This document shows, piece after piece, positions 1-8,116 of a stretch of DNA of 64,000 bases. A program made the position numbers and the translations under genes. The notes below the pieces were generated by a model. The model saw only the letters and a program-made list of their open reading frames with translations. It made no database searches and was not told the origin of the DNA. Each line of letters starts with the position of its first letter. Position 1 is the stretch's first letter. This stretch comes from DRWZ01 sp964601505 (lineage in GTDB: Bacteria > Calescibacteriota > Calescibacteriia > Calescibacteriales > Calescibacteriaceae): contig CAZRNR010000006.1 in assembly GCA_964601505.1 (NCBI GenBank), positions 1 to 64,000 of the forward strand. Direction: 5' to 3'.

Positions 1-264
1 GATCAAAACAAGAAGTGATAAAAAGTTTTAGATAAGAAAAAAAGAAATAACCAACTGCTTTGTCTAATATTTTTAGCCCTTGCCTTAAGATTATTGAAGG
101 ACAACAGCTCAACAACCATGATTTATATCATAAAAATTCTCCAGATGACTGAAATTTCTACATTTTCTGCAAGTATATTGGACAAAGCAATAACCAACCC
201 AATACCGCTGAAATCACCTAACCATAAATCACTATATCAACACAAAGCCAAGCAAATAAGATCA
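1..264. other. A+T-rich intergenic start of window
   Basis: I see no convincing gene here. A 63-codon open frame at 94-285 has low-complexity composition and runs into the conserved repeat that begins at 265, so it is not supported as coding. The left end is cut by the window edge, so a gene ending just before base 1 cannot be excluded. Confidence 0.5.
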
Positions 265-470
265 GTGAACTACTCCATATTATAGAAGATGGAGCTTCCT
301 GCACTCAACAAGGCTATAAGCCTCTCCACAGTTCTGGCCGTCCCTGCCCTACCATCATTGACAACCCTTTGGTTATCAGGGTTATAATTATAATCAGAAA
401 CTGACTCAAGTATTTGCAATTCATCTCCACCCTATAGAGGATGGAGACTTCTTGCTAAATTTATGTTAAA
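265..470 (+). repeat. Hairpin-ended ~210-bp repeat, copy A
   Basis: First of three copies (others at 35419-35630 and 54909-55120), all in the same orientation. It opens with GTGAACTACTCC and a hairpin at about 273-294 (CTCCAT..TT/AA.ATGGAG, loop ATAG, one A.G mismatch in this copy). A small hairpin follows (AGGCT-ATA-AGCCT, about 311-323), then a highly conserved core with CCCTTTGGTTATCAGGG and TTATAATTATAA. It closes with a second hairpin, CTCCACCCT-ATAG-AGGATGGAG at 425-446, followed by ACTTCTTGC. The two terminal hairpins are direct, not inverted, repeats, as in IS200/IS605-type ends. It lies 21 bp beyond the 3' end of nrdJ. It carries no transposase. Confidence 0.85.
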
Positions 471-491
471 GCCTCGGCATTCAGATTTATA

Positions 492-2423
492 TCAGATGTG
501 TATCCCGCATGATTTACACACAGAATGTGAATTTACTCTTCGCAGAACAGAACCACAGGCAGGACACTCATCTGGAACACTTTCCTGATTCTTTGAGAAA
601 TCTTCCGTTATAAGCACTCCTTCCCTTGAACCTTCACGATACACAGTAATACCTTTACATCCACTTTCCCAAGCAAGTTCGTATATTTTACCAATATCCT
701 CAACAGTTGAGTTATGAGGAAGATTCACAGTTGATGATATTGAAGAATCAATATGCTTCTGTATCGTTCCCTGAATCTTTACTCTCATTTTAGGATCTAT
801 CTGATGAGCCGTAATGAAGAAATCAGGTAAATCTCTTTCATCTTTTCCTCCAAAAGCTTCAAGATATATTGAAACAAGAGGATGATATACTTTGAAAAAC
901 TCCTTAGATAGGGATTCGGATCTCCTGATATAGCTCAGAGAAAATATTGGCTCTATACCTCCGGTAGTTCCTGCAAGTATAGCACCAGATCCAACAGGCG
1001 GTATAGTGAGAAGGCAGGCATTTCTTATACCAAAATTATATATTTTCTCCCTTACTTCTTCACTCACACCTTTGAGGAAAGGTCTATCAAGATGCTTATC
1101 TCTGTTGAACGCAGGGAAAGAACCTTTTTCCTGTGCGATTTCAGCGCTTTCATCATATGCTATGTTCTTTATGAACTCAAACAATTTATCCATCATGAAA
1201 ACTGCTTCATCTGTGTCATATTTTATTCTCATCATAGCAAGCATATCTGCAAGCCCAGTAGCTCCAAGACCAGTTCTTCTTGTGTAGAGTGAAGCTTCCT
1301 TCTGGGCTTTAAGAGGATGTCTATCGGCTGAATAATCAAGGACATCATCCAAGAATCTCATCGAAATTCTTACAGCCTTCTCAAGTTCTTTTAAGTTCGG
1401 ATGGGCCCAATCACGTTCCTTAGCATAATTCATTGCTTTTTCTATACCCCCCTTAAAGAAAACTTCCCAGAACTTGAAAACATCTGGTTTCTTGTGGAAT
1501 GGCAGATTAACAAACTTAGATAGGTTTATATTCCCCAAATTACAACAACCATAATCCTCCAACATTTGCTCAGAGCAGGGATTACAACCTTTTATAGACA
1601 TTTTCTCATCATACTCTGTAGGAGAATATTTTTTAGCAGTTGTCCAGAATATAATTCCAGGTTCCGCAGAACTCCATGATCTTTTTATAAGCTGATTCCA
1701 TATATCACGAGCTCTGACCTTATGCTCTATCCTTTTGACCTTGTCCGATTCAAACCATAGAGTGAAAGTTTTGTCTTCCTTAACACAATTCATAAACTCA
1801 TCTGATATTTTGACAGATATATTGGCATAACGGACATTCAACCTTAATGGATCATCTTTAACAGATATAAAATCAAATATATCCGGGTGTCTATCTTCTA
1901 TTGTTATCATAAGAGCCCCTCTTCTCCCACTTTGTCCTATTGTTCCGGTAACCTTTGAGAAAAGGTCCATAAACGAAACAGCACCTGTTGAGTATATAGC
2001 AGCATTATTCACGGGACTTCCCTTTGGTCTAAGTATAGTGATATCTATTCCCACACCTCCACCGTATGAATATGTTCTTGCCATTTCTTTTGCACATTCA
2101 AATATTCCCTCTATTGAGTCATCCTTTATTGGATTATAATAGCAGTTCAAAAGTGTAGCTCTGCGTGGATTCCCAGCACCAAACATAATTCTTCCCCCAG
2201 GGATAAACCTAAAGTTATCCAGGAGCCAATTGAAGTTCTTCTCCCATTTCTCTCTATCTTTCTCAACAGATGAAATCTCACGACTCACCCTTTTCCACAT
2301 CTCTGGCGGAATTTTCTCAAGGTGATTGCCATCAAGATCTTGAAGAGAATATTTCTCATAAAAAACCCTTGCCCTTAATTCATCTCCTTTAAACCATTTT
2401 ATTGTTTCTTCCGGTATTATCAT
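492..2423 (-). CDS. nrdJ: Adenosylcobalamin-dependent (class II) ribonucleotide reductase
   Basis: Reduces ribonucleotides to deoxyribonucleotides using adenosylcobalamin, so no oxygen or separate radical subunit is needed. The 643-residue protein has the first redox Cys in the LLNC motif (C94), the active-site loop NPCSE at 281-285, the conserved CCNLGNINLS at 292-301, and a C-terminal zinc-ribbon-like pair CPACG/CKSCG at about 620-640. It is shorter than many NrdJ proteins but has all core motifs. The start is ATG at 2423. There is no Shine-Dalgarno sequence; a TAAAAT hexamer (2431-2436) sits 7 bases upstream, fitting a leaderless mRNA. No nrdA/B or nrdD is visible nearby. Just upstream of the -10 is a perfect palindrome, a likely operator. 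No cobalamin riboswitch was recognised. Confidence 0.95.
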   Translation of the reverse strand: MIIPEETIKWFKGDELRARVFYEKYSLQDLDGNHLEKIPPEMWKRVSREISSVEKDREKWEKNFNWLLDNFRFIPGGRIMFGAGNPRRATLLNCYYNPIKDDSIEGIFECAKEMARTYSYGGGVGIDITILRPKGSPVNNAAIYSTGAVSFMDLFSKVTGTIGQSGRRGALMITIEDRHPDIFDFISVKDDPLRLNVRYANISVKISDEFMNCVKEDKTFTLWFESDKVKRIEHKVRARDIWNQLIKRSWSSAEPGIIFWTTAKKYSPTEYDEKMSIKGCNPCSEQMLEDYGCCNLGNINLSKFVNLPFHKKPDVFKFWEVFFKGGIEKAMNYAKERDWAHPNLKELEKAVRISMRFLDDVLDYSADRHPLKAQKEASLYTRRTGLGATGLADMLAMMRIKYDTDEAVFMMDKLFEFIKNIAYDESAEIAQEKGSFPAFNRDKHLDRPFLKGVSEEVREKIYNFGIRNACLLTIPPVGSGAILAGTTGGIEPIFSLSYIRRSESLSKEFFKVYHPLVSIYLEAFGGKDERDLPDFFITAHQIDPKMRVKIQGTIQKHIDSSISSTVNLPHNSTVEDIGKIYELAWESGCKGITVYREGSREGVLITEDFSKNQESVPDECPACGSVLRRVNSHSVCKSCGIHI

Positions 2424-2430
2424 AGCTTAT

Positions 2431-2458
2431 ATTTTAACCAAAGCATATTATGCTTTGG
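2431..2458 (-). promoter_or_regulatory. nrdJ promoter -10 and palindromic operator
   Basis: Reading the minus strand, a TAAAAT -10-like hexamer occupies 2436-2431, 7 bases before the nrdJ ATG. Immediately upstream (2438-2458) lies a perfect palindrome with 9-bp arms CCAAAGCAT and ATGCTTTGG separated by 3 bases. It covers the -10/-35 spacer, the usual place for a repressor operator. It does not look like a canonical NrdR box. The binding protein is unknown. Confidence 0.55.
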
Positions 2459-2825
2459 GCTGGAGTATTTATACCCCGCCTTTTTATATACTGACCTATT
2501 CTCCAGCTGGCGGTATTTAGGTCAGCAGTTTCTTATCTATTTCCCAGATATACTTAATCTGATAAAAGTTTGAAAAAGCCATTTTCAATTCGTTCATCTC
2601 TATCTCATAATAAAAAAATTTTTCAAAGCACCGAAAATCACGAGATTTTTTTAAAGCTCGCATATCACTTTAATCGTCAATCCAAATGCATTCATCTAAA
2701 TAAATATAAACATCCCAATCTATGATTCATGCAAACGGTAGAATCTTTATCTGGTCTAGAAAATCCCTGATAAGCAATCCCATATGATATCCGACCTAAT
2801 TCAAGATTATATCTTTGGAAAATCA
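2459..2825. other. Intergenic region between nrdJ and apt
   Basis: No ORF is supported. The part next to the nrdJ promoter (2459-2524) contains three pairs of complementary segments in interleaved order: GCTGGAG (2459-2465) with CTCCAGC (2501-2507), ATACCCCGCC (2471-2480) with GGCGGTAT (2509-2516, imperfect), and TGACCTA (2492-2498) with TAGGTCA (2518-2524). The remainder is featureless A+T-rich sequence. Confidence 0.5.
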
Positions 2826-3380
2826 TCAACCATATGAGATAATTGATACAACCTTTATTCCTTTTGATTCTATAATTTTTCTTCCGCCAAGCTTTACAAG
2901 TTCAACTAAAAAAACTGAACCTACAACTTTTCCTCCCAGGTCCTCAACAAGCTTTATAGTTGCAGAAATTGTTCCCCCAGTAGCTATCAAGTCATCTACC
3001 ACTATAACACTTTCTCCTTTTTCAATAGCATCTGTATGAATTTCCACAGTAGCTGTTCCGTATTCAAGACCATACGAATATGATAGCGTTTCATAAGGAA
3101 GTTTGCCTTCTTTTCTGACTATGACAAAACCCTTTTTGAACTTATACGCCAGCGGAGAACCAAGTATAAATCCCCTTGACTCAATACTCACAACCTTCTG
3201 GAAGTTTTTCGAACCTATTTCTTTCTCAACTTTGTCGGCAAGCAGATCAATAGCTTTGTGGAAGGTAGAACTGTCCTGAAGCAAAGTGGTCAAGTCATAA
3301 AACAGTATACCTTTTTTCGGAAAATCGGGAACTCGCCTTATCTTTTTATCTAACTCATCAATGATTCTGTCGTCAGGCAT
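2826..3380 (-). CDS. apt: Adenine phosphoribosyltransferase
   Basis: Salvages adenine to AMP using PRPP in the cytoplasm. The 184-residue length fits the family. Near the N-terminus is the typical sequence RRVPDFPKKGILFYDLTTLL. The PRPP-binding loop VIVVDDLIATGGT is at about 125-137, and the ESRGFILG segment matches the conserved APRT region. It follows the SPASM radical SAM gene by 52 bp on the same strand and may be the last gene of that transcript. No functional link between adenine salvage and the radical SAM genes is evident, although radical SAM enzymes release 5'-deoxyadenosine, whose breakdown yields adenine. Confidence 0.95.
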   Translation of the reverse strand: MPDDRIIDELDKKIRRVPDFPKKGILFYDLTTLLQDSSTFHKAIDLLADKVEKEIGSKNFQKVVSIESRGFILGSPLAYKFKKGFVIVRKEGKLPYETLSYSYGLEYGTATVEIHTDAIEKGESVIVVDDLIATGGTISATIKLVEDLGGKVVGSVFLVELVKLGGRKIIESKGIKVVSIISYG

Positions 3381-3432
3381 ATTTTCTCTTTATTCATCGT
3401 AAAAAGATTAATCAGAAAAACAAGAACTTACA

Positions 3433-4476
3433 CTATATGAACTCAAACTGCCCGATATCTTTTTCTATAAGTTCCTCTATAACCTTGTGATATCTTATAA
3501 ACCTGCAATCGAATAGATTACAGAGTTCCGGATTTATGTTTTTTATTTTATTGATATGCTCCTCTGAACCCCATATATACTGAAATTTATTCTCGTATAT
3601 GTTTCCGATTTTATGTTGTTCCTGTCTATACGAAAAATAACAGCAAAGGAAGATATCTCCCTTTGCATCTATTGTCGTTTGAAGTGGTGTTAGAATACAT
3701 CTCCTTTGAATTAAATTTCTACCATTATATAATATCTTAAAATTGTATCTCTGCTTCAATTCTCTTATCTTTACCTCCAAAGATTTTTCTTCCTGATCAG
3801 TCAAAGATTCCTTATCTTGCCTAAGCAATTTTATCTGCAAATTATCAAATCCCATCTTTATTGAGAACTCAACCATATTCTCCAGATCATGAATATTGTT
3901 CCTTCCAATCAAAACCTTCATTCCAAAAACCAAGGTCGGATTATATGCTCTTCTTGAAGAGTTTATTATATTTATTCTATCGCATACCACATCCCAAGCA
4001 TTTTTGATCTTTGGCTTTTGAAATTGTAGATAAACTTCCTTGCTTCCAGCATTCATTGTGATCCTTATATAGCGGAGATTTTTAGCTAAAAATTCTGCTA
4101 AATCTTCAGACATAGTTCCATTTGTAAGGATTCCAAAACTAAATCCTTTAGTTTTTCCGTAAGATATGATATCTTTTAGCTTCGGATATAAAGTCGGTTC
4201 GCCTCCTCCACAGAACTCTATGCCCTCAACTCCTACATCTCCAAGCTCATCTAACAGGGAAATAAACCTCCGGAAATCAAGCATTATTGGTTTTGAATTT
4301 AACGAAGAATACTCACATCCACAACAGTCATAATTGCAACCATATACAGGATATATAATAGCTGTCCTTGGATATGGTATCTTACCATTGAGTATTTGCT
4401 TTATCCTATCGTAAAATGTTAATATTCTGAGATCTTGAAAGCTTAAAGGATTATTTGAGTTGGATCCATCCATCAT
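3433..4476 (-). CDS. Radical SAM enzyme with SPASM-like C-terminal cysteine domain
   Basis: A 347-residue radical SAM protein. The 4Fe-4S/SAM motif CX3CX2C is at C47, C51 and C54. GGGEPTLYP follows at about residue 91, the SAM-contacting GGE-type motif. The C-terminal part carries C260, C278, C279, C319 and C324 in a SPASM-like arrangement (IDAKGDIFLCC, then IGNI and a CNLFDC pair), which normally binds auxiliary Fe-S clusters in peptide-modifying enzymes such as PqqE. It starts 10 bp after the B12-binding radical SAM gene, so the two are co-transcribed behind the 19-codon ORF. The substrate is unknown; a peptide is suggested only by family and neighbours. Confidence 0.85.
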   Translation of the reverse strand: MMDGSNSNNPLSFQDLRILTFYDRIKQILNGKIPYPRTAIIYPVYGCNYDCCGCEYSSLNSKPIMLDFRRFISLLDELGDVGVEGIEFCGGGEPTLYPKLKDIISYGKTKGFSFGILTNGTMSEDLAEFLAKNLRYIRITMNAGSKEVYLQFQKPKIKNAWDVVCDRINIINSSRRAYNPTLVFGMKVLIGRNNIHDLENMVEFSIKMGFDNLQIKLLRQDKESLTDQEEKSLEVKIRELKQRYNFKILYNGRNLIQRRCILTPLQTTIDAKGDIFLCCYFSYRQEQHKIGNIYENKFQYIWGSEEHINKIKNINPELCNLFDCRFIRYHKVIEELIEKDIGQFEFI

Positions 4477-4486
4477 AAAATATTAA

Positions 4487-5950
4487 TCAATATCCTTCCT
4501 TGTTTCCTTTTTTTGTAGCTTTCTGAAATTTATTTAGTATATCTAAGGTATTACCCAGAATAAAACCAAAAAGGAGCTGTAAGGAGAATTTGATTCCTCT
4601 TGATTTGACTATATTTAATATCCTTGATATTCTTGAATAAAATAACACCACGGCAAGTTTCTGAATCATAACAAGATGGGAAGGTTTAAGTCGTCCTACC
4701 CCTATCACAGCAGAACCATACCTCCTCATGTCATAACCAGAATAATAAAGCTTTGCTCCCCCTTTCCCCTCGATTACCATATCTCTGAGAACAGTCCCAG
4801 GGTATGGAGTCGCTATATTGATATATGCAAAATCAAGATCCTTGAGAGAATAAATGAAAGATACTGTCTTCATTATCGTCTTTATGTTCTCATATGGCAA
4901 ACCTATTATAACTGACCCTCTTGTCTCAACACCTAAACTCTTAACTATTTTGTAAGCTCTCTTTATGTCATCATGATTCGTTCCTTTCTGGACCATTTTC
5001 AGTATTTCCGGATCACCACTTTCTATACCAAAATTTATCCTCTTTAATCCCGCGCGAACCATTTGTTGGGCCAGCTTTTCATCTATTCTATTTGCGACTG
5101 TCTCACATTCAAATGTGAAACCCAAATTTTCTTCCTCCATAAGTTTGAAAATCTCAAATGCTCTTTTTGGAACAAGAGTAATTGTATCATCTATAAATAT
5201 GATATGTCCTATCTCCGGATGCTTTTTCTTTATATGCTTTAGCTCCTGAATAACATTTTCAGGAGACCTAAGCTTAACCTTAGGATATAAGATCCTTTCT
5301 GAACAAAAAATACAGCGCAAAGGGCATCCCCTTGAAGTCTGAAAAGTTGTTGCGATCCTTTCTCCAACTCCAGGAACAAACCATTTATATCTATCTATTT
5401 TGAGCTTTTCTCTTGCCGGGAATGGGATATGGTCAAACTCCATGTCCTCCTTAGGAACACCGGTGTGAATTGTTTCCCCATTCCTTCTGAATATCAGCCC
5501 CCCCACGTCTTCTATCCTCTTACCGTCCCAAAGAAGTTTTAGAAAGATTGGGAGCCTGATCTCACAGTCGTTTGTAAGGGCAAAATCAAATTCAGGATTT
5601 TCATCCAAGACTTGTTTACCTACCAATGTCGCGTGCGGCCCACCAACTATGATAGGAATTTTGAAATTCTCTTTCACAGCTCTTGCAATCCTTTTTGCTT
5701 CTATTATTGTTGGTGTCGTAGTTGTTATCCCGACAAAATCAGGTTTTTCTCGTTTTATGTAGTTTAATATATCTTCATCTTTTAGTTCCTGAGCTTCACA
5801 ATCTAAAATATCGGTATGTATACCCTCTTTCTCACAAGATGAAGCAAGATAACACAGCCCCAAAGGTGGTTCAAAATGCAAAAGTTTTGTTATAAACCTA
5901 AAACTGCCGTAAACTCTAAGCCACCTTGGGGCTACAAGAAGTAATTTCAT
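4487..5950 (-). CDS. Cobalamin-binding radical SAM enzyme (B12-rSAM)
   Basis: A 487-residue protein with an N-terminal B12-binding fold (about 1-140; PPLGLCYLAS, GITTTTPT, VGGPHAT) and a radical SAM domain with CX3CX2C at C209, C213 and C216 (SRGCPLRCIFC), followed by IIFIDDT and FGIESGD. Enzymes of this architecture typically methylate unactivated carbon or rearrange lipids, cofactors or peptides. About 80 hydrophobic and basic residues follow the barrel and could contact the membrane. The ATG at 5950 lies 14 bp after the stop of the 19-codon ORF; there is no Shine-Dalgarno. Hopanoid methylase (HpnP) has this architecture, but no hopanoid genes are nearby. Confidence 0.85.
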   Translation of the reverse strand: MKLLLVAPRWLRVYGSFRFITKLLHFEPPLGLCYLASSCEKEGIHTDILDCEAQELKDEDILNYIKREKPDFVGITTTTPTIIEAKRIARAVKENFKIPIIVGGPHATLVGKQVLDENPEFDFALTNDCEIRLPIFLKLLWDGKRIEDVGGLIFRRNGETIHTGVPKEDMEFDHIPFPAREKLKIDRYKWFVPGVGERIATTFQTSRGCPLRCIFCSERILYPKVKLRSPENVIQELKHIKKKHPEIGHIIFIDDTITLVPKRAFEIFKLMEEENLGFTFECETVANRIDEKLAQQMVRAGLKRINFGIESGDPEILKMVQKGTNHDDIKRAYKIVKSLGVETRGSVIIGLPYENIKTIMKTVSFIYSLKDLDFAYINIATPYPGTVLRDMVIEGKGGAKLYYSGYDMRRYGSAVIGVGRLKPSHLVMIQKLAVVLFYSRISRILNIVKSRGIKFSLQLLFGFILGNTLDILNKFQKATKKGNKEGY

Positions 5951-5964
5951 ATCAATTTAAATCA

Positions 5965-6024
5965 TTACTTTTTAACTTTCTTCTTCTTCCCAGCAGTTGG
6001 GGCAGGTCTCCAATTAACAAACAT
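5965..6024 (-). CDS. 19-residue peptide ORF, candidate radical SAM substrate
   Basis: Encodes MFVNWRPAPTAGKKKKVKK and ends in tandem in-frame stops (TAA TGA). It has one of the few strong ribosome-binding sites in the window: AAGGAGGTG at 6040-6032, 9 bases before the ATG. That site is comparable to those of rplA, groES and groEL. The stop is 14 bp from the B12-binding radical SAM gene, with the SPASM radical SAM gene next. The layout (tiny highly translated ORF, then two radical SAM enzymes) is that of a RiPP precursor with its maturases; PqqA is similarly short. The single Trp and the Pro/Thr segment are possible targets, and the lysine run a recognition or exit tag, which is inference. It could instead be a regulatory leader peptide. 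I know of no homologue. Confidence 0.6.
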   Translation of the reverse strand: MFVNWRPAPTAGKKKKVKK

Positions 6025-6040
6025 TTCCTTACACCTCCTT

Positions 6041-6373
6041 AAATTCTAATCTAATAATTTTGCTTCAAATTGTGAGAAAAATTAAAATTGCATGTAAAAA
6101 ACGAAGACGAAAAATTATCATGGCATCACAGTTAACTTATTCCAACAAAGAGATATAGAGCTTTGCAAAGCTTAAAACTATCAAGTTCAAGAACTTCTCG
6201 AAGAATAGAATTCAATCTATCAAAAAATTTCAATTGAGCCAAAGCAGCTAACTTAAAACTAACTTAAAGCATTGATAAAACGATTAATTGTTCGTGATTA
6301 CATGGCTTTCTTTAAAATGCAATATTTCGGTTTTCGTTCTACGGTTTTTTCAAAGATTTAGAATTTTTGTTCT
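6041..6373. other. Divergent intergenic region upstream of the 19-codon ORF and proS
   Basis: Contains the promoters of two divergent units. Toward the peptide ORF there is a TAGAAT hexamer (complement of 6043-6048) just before its ribosome-binding site. Toward proS, TAGAAT at 6359-6364 lies 9 bases before the ATG. A 14-bp perfect palindrome AGCTTTGCAAAGCT is at 6159-6172. No further ORF is supported. Confidence 0.45.
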
Positions 6374-8116
6374 ATGAAAGTTTCGGATTTTTTTTTGTTT
6401 TCATTTAAGGAAGAGCCAAAGGATGCGGATTCCAAAAGTAATAGAGCAATGCTCAAGGGTGGATATATAAAAAAGGTAGCATCAGGAATATATTCTTTTA
6501 CTCCGCTTGGATATAAGATTCTTTCAAATGTCTCAAGAATAATAAGGGAAGAAATGGAGAAGATCGGTTGCAGAGAAATTCTACTCCCGATGATGACTCC
6601 AGCAGATCTTTGGAAAGAAACAGGTAGGTGGGATATTTACGGAAAGGAACTTATAAGATTCAAAGATAGGCACGAAAGAGATTTCTGTTTAGCACCAACA
6701 CACGAGGAGATAGTTGTTGACCTTGTAAGATACTTCATAAAATCCTGGCGCGACCTTCCGTTCTCACTCTTCCAGATTGGCCAGAAGTTCAGAGACGAGC
6801 CCAGGCCAAGATTCGGTGTCATAAGATGCAAAGAATTCATAATGAAAGACGCTTATTCATTTGACAGAACTGAAGAGGAAGCAGAAAAAACATATTGGAA
6901 ATTCTATCGTTCATACCAGAGAATATTTGAAAGACTCAAGCTTGATGTAATCCCGGTTCAAGCAGCAGTTGGAGCAATAGGAGGAAAATTCTCTCACGAG
7001 TTTATATTCCCTACAGAGTATGGGGAAGATAGAGTGATCACTTGCTCAAATTGCTCCTATATATCAAAGAAAGAAATATCTGGGTTCTTTCTTGATCTTG
7101 ATACGTACAGGAGAAAACTTGAAGATGCCAAAAATAGGATAGATAAGCCAAAAAAAATCCCCACACCAAACACAACAACTGTAGAAAAGCTTGCCGAATT
7201 CCTCAAGATACCAACTTCAAAAATAATAAAATCTCTTTTTATAAAAACCTCTGGCGGAGAATATATACTTTGCCTTGTCAGGGGAGATAGATTCATTTCA
7301 GAAGACAAACTTTCATATTTGTTGCACCAGGATTTTCAGATTGTAGATGAAACCGAAGTCAGGCAATTTTTTGGCGCTGGGAAGGGTTTCATAGGTCCCA
7401 TGAATTTTAAAGGAAAGATAATAGCAGATAGAACCGTATTAACAGTCCCAGACGGAGTTGTAGGCGCAGATGAAGATGACTTCCACTTTATTAATGTAGT
7501 TCCCACAAGAGATTTTTCATTCACATCTGTTGAGGATATAGCATTAGCTGAAGAAGGAGACATCTGCCCTTCATGCAAAAAAGCTCCTCTGAAGGAGAAA
7601 ATTGGACTTGAGTTAGGACATGTTTTTTACCTTGGCTATAAGTACTCGGTACCTATGGAACTGAAATTCGTGGATAAAGATAAGAACACAAAACATGTTG
7701 TCATGGGATGCTATGGCATAGGAGTCTCAAGAACTGTAGCGGCTATTTTTGAAAAATATGCTGATGAAAAATCTGTAAGACTCCCCTACGAAGTATCTCC
7801 TTTCAAAATACACATAATACCAATAAACATCAAAGACAAAGAGATAGCAGATATATCTTTTAAGATACATCAAGAATTTGAAGAAATAGCTCTGATAGAT
7901 GATAGAGAGGACATAAGTCCCGGAGAGAAGTTCGCTGATTGTGATCTTTGGGGAAGCCCTATAAAGATTGTTATTGGAAAGCTTTTCAAAGAGCAAAAGA
8001 AGATAGAAATATTCAATAGAATTTCCGGGCAAAGTGATTACGCAACCGCTGAAAACATATCACAGAAGATTCACTTTTTTATATCACAGCTTTTACCCGA
8101 TTTTAGGAGATCATAG
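6374..8116 (+). CDS. proS: Prolyl-tRNA synthetase (bacterial type, with editing domain)
   Basis: Charges tRNA-Pro. At 580 residues this is the long bacterial form: class II catalytic core with motif 2 around RDEPRPRFGVIRCKEFIMKDAYSFD (written here in parts: RDEPRPRFGVIR, then CKEFIMKDAYSFD), an insertion editing domain at about 225-400 (PTPNTTTVEKLAEFLKI, GADEDDFHF), and a C-terminal anticodon-binding domain (PFKIHIIPIN, LIDDREDISPGEKFADCDL). Single gene, apparently leaderless: TAGAAT lies 9 bases before the ATG. Its last 46 bp overlap the 3' end of the convergent gene at 8071-8868. Confidence 0.95.
   Translation: MKVSDFFLFSFKEEPKDADSKSNRAMLKGGYIKKVASGIYSFTPLGYKILSNVSRIIREEMEKIGCREILLPMMTPADLWKETGRWDIYGKELIRFKDRHERDFCLAPTHEEIVVDLVRYFIKSWRDLPFSLFQIGQKFRDEPRPRFGVIRCKEFIMKDAYSFDRTEEEAEKTYWKFYRSYQRIFERLKLDVIPVQAAVGAIGGKFSHEFIFPTEYGEDRVITCSNCSYISKKEISGFFLDLDTYRRKLEDAKNRIDKPKKIPTPNTTTVEKLAEFLKIPTSKIIKSLFIKTSGGEYILCLVRGDRFISEDKLSYLLHQDFQIVDETEVRQFFGAGKGFIGPMNFKGKIIADRTVLTVPDGVVGADEDDFHFINVVPTRDFSFTSVEDIALAEEGDICPSCKKAPLKEKIGLELGHVFYLGYKYSVPMELKFVDKDKNTKHVVMGCYGIGVSRTVAAIFEKYADEKSVRLPYEVSPFKIHIIPINIKDKEIADISFKIHQEFEEIALIDDREDISPGEKFADCDLWGSPIKIVIGKLFKEQKKIEIFNRISGQSDYATAENISQKIHFFISQLLPDFRRS

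Noticed and set aside
94..285. 63-codon plus-strand ORF at the left edge
   Set aside because: Low-complexity sequence that runs into the conserved repeat at 265; no start signal and no recognisable domain.
2424..2825. Cobalamin riboswitch upstream of nrdJ or the B12-radical SAM gene
   Set aside because: No B12-box-like conserved segment was seen in either upstream region, and nrdJ appears leaderless.
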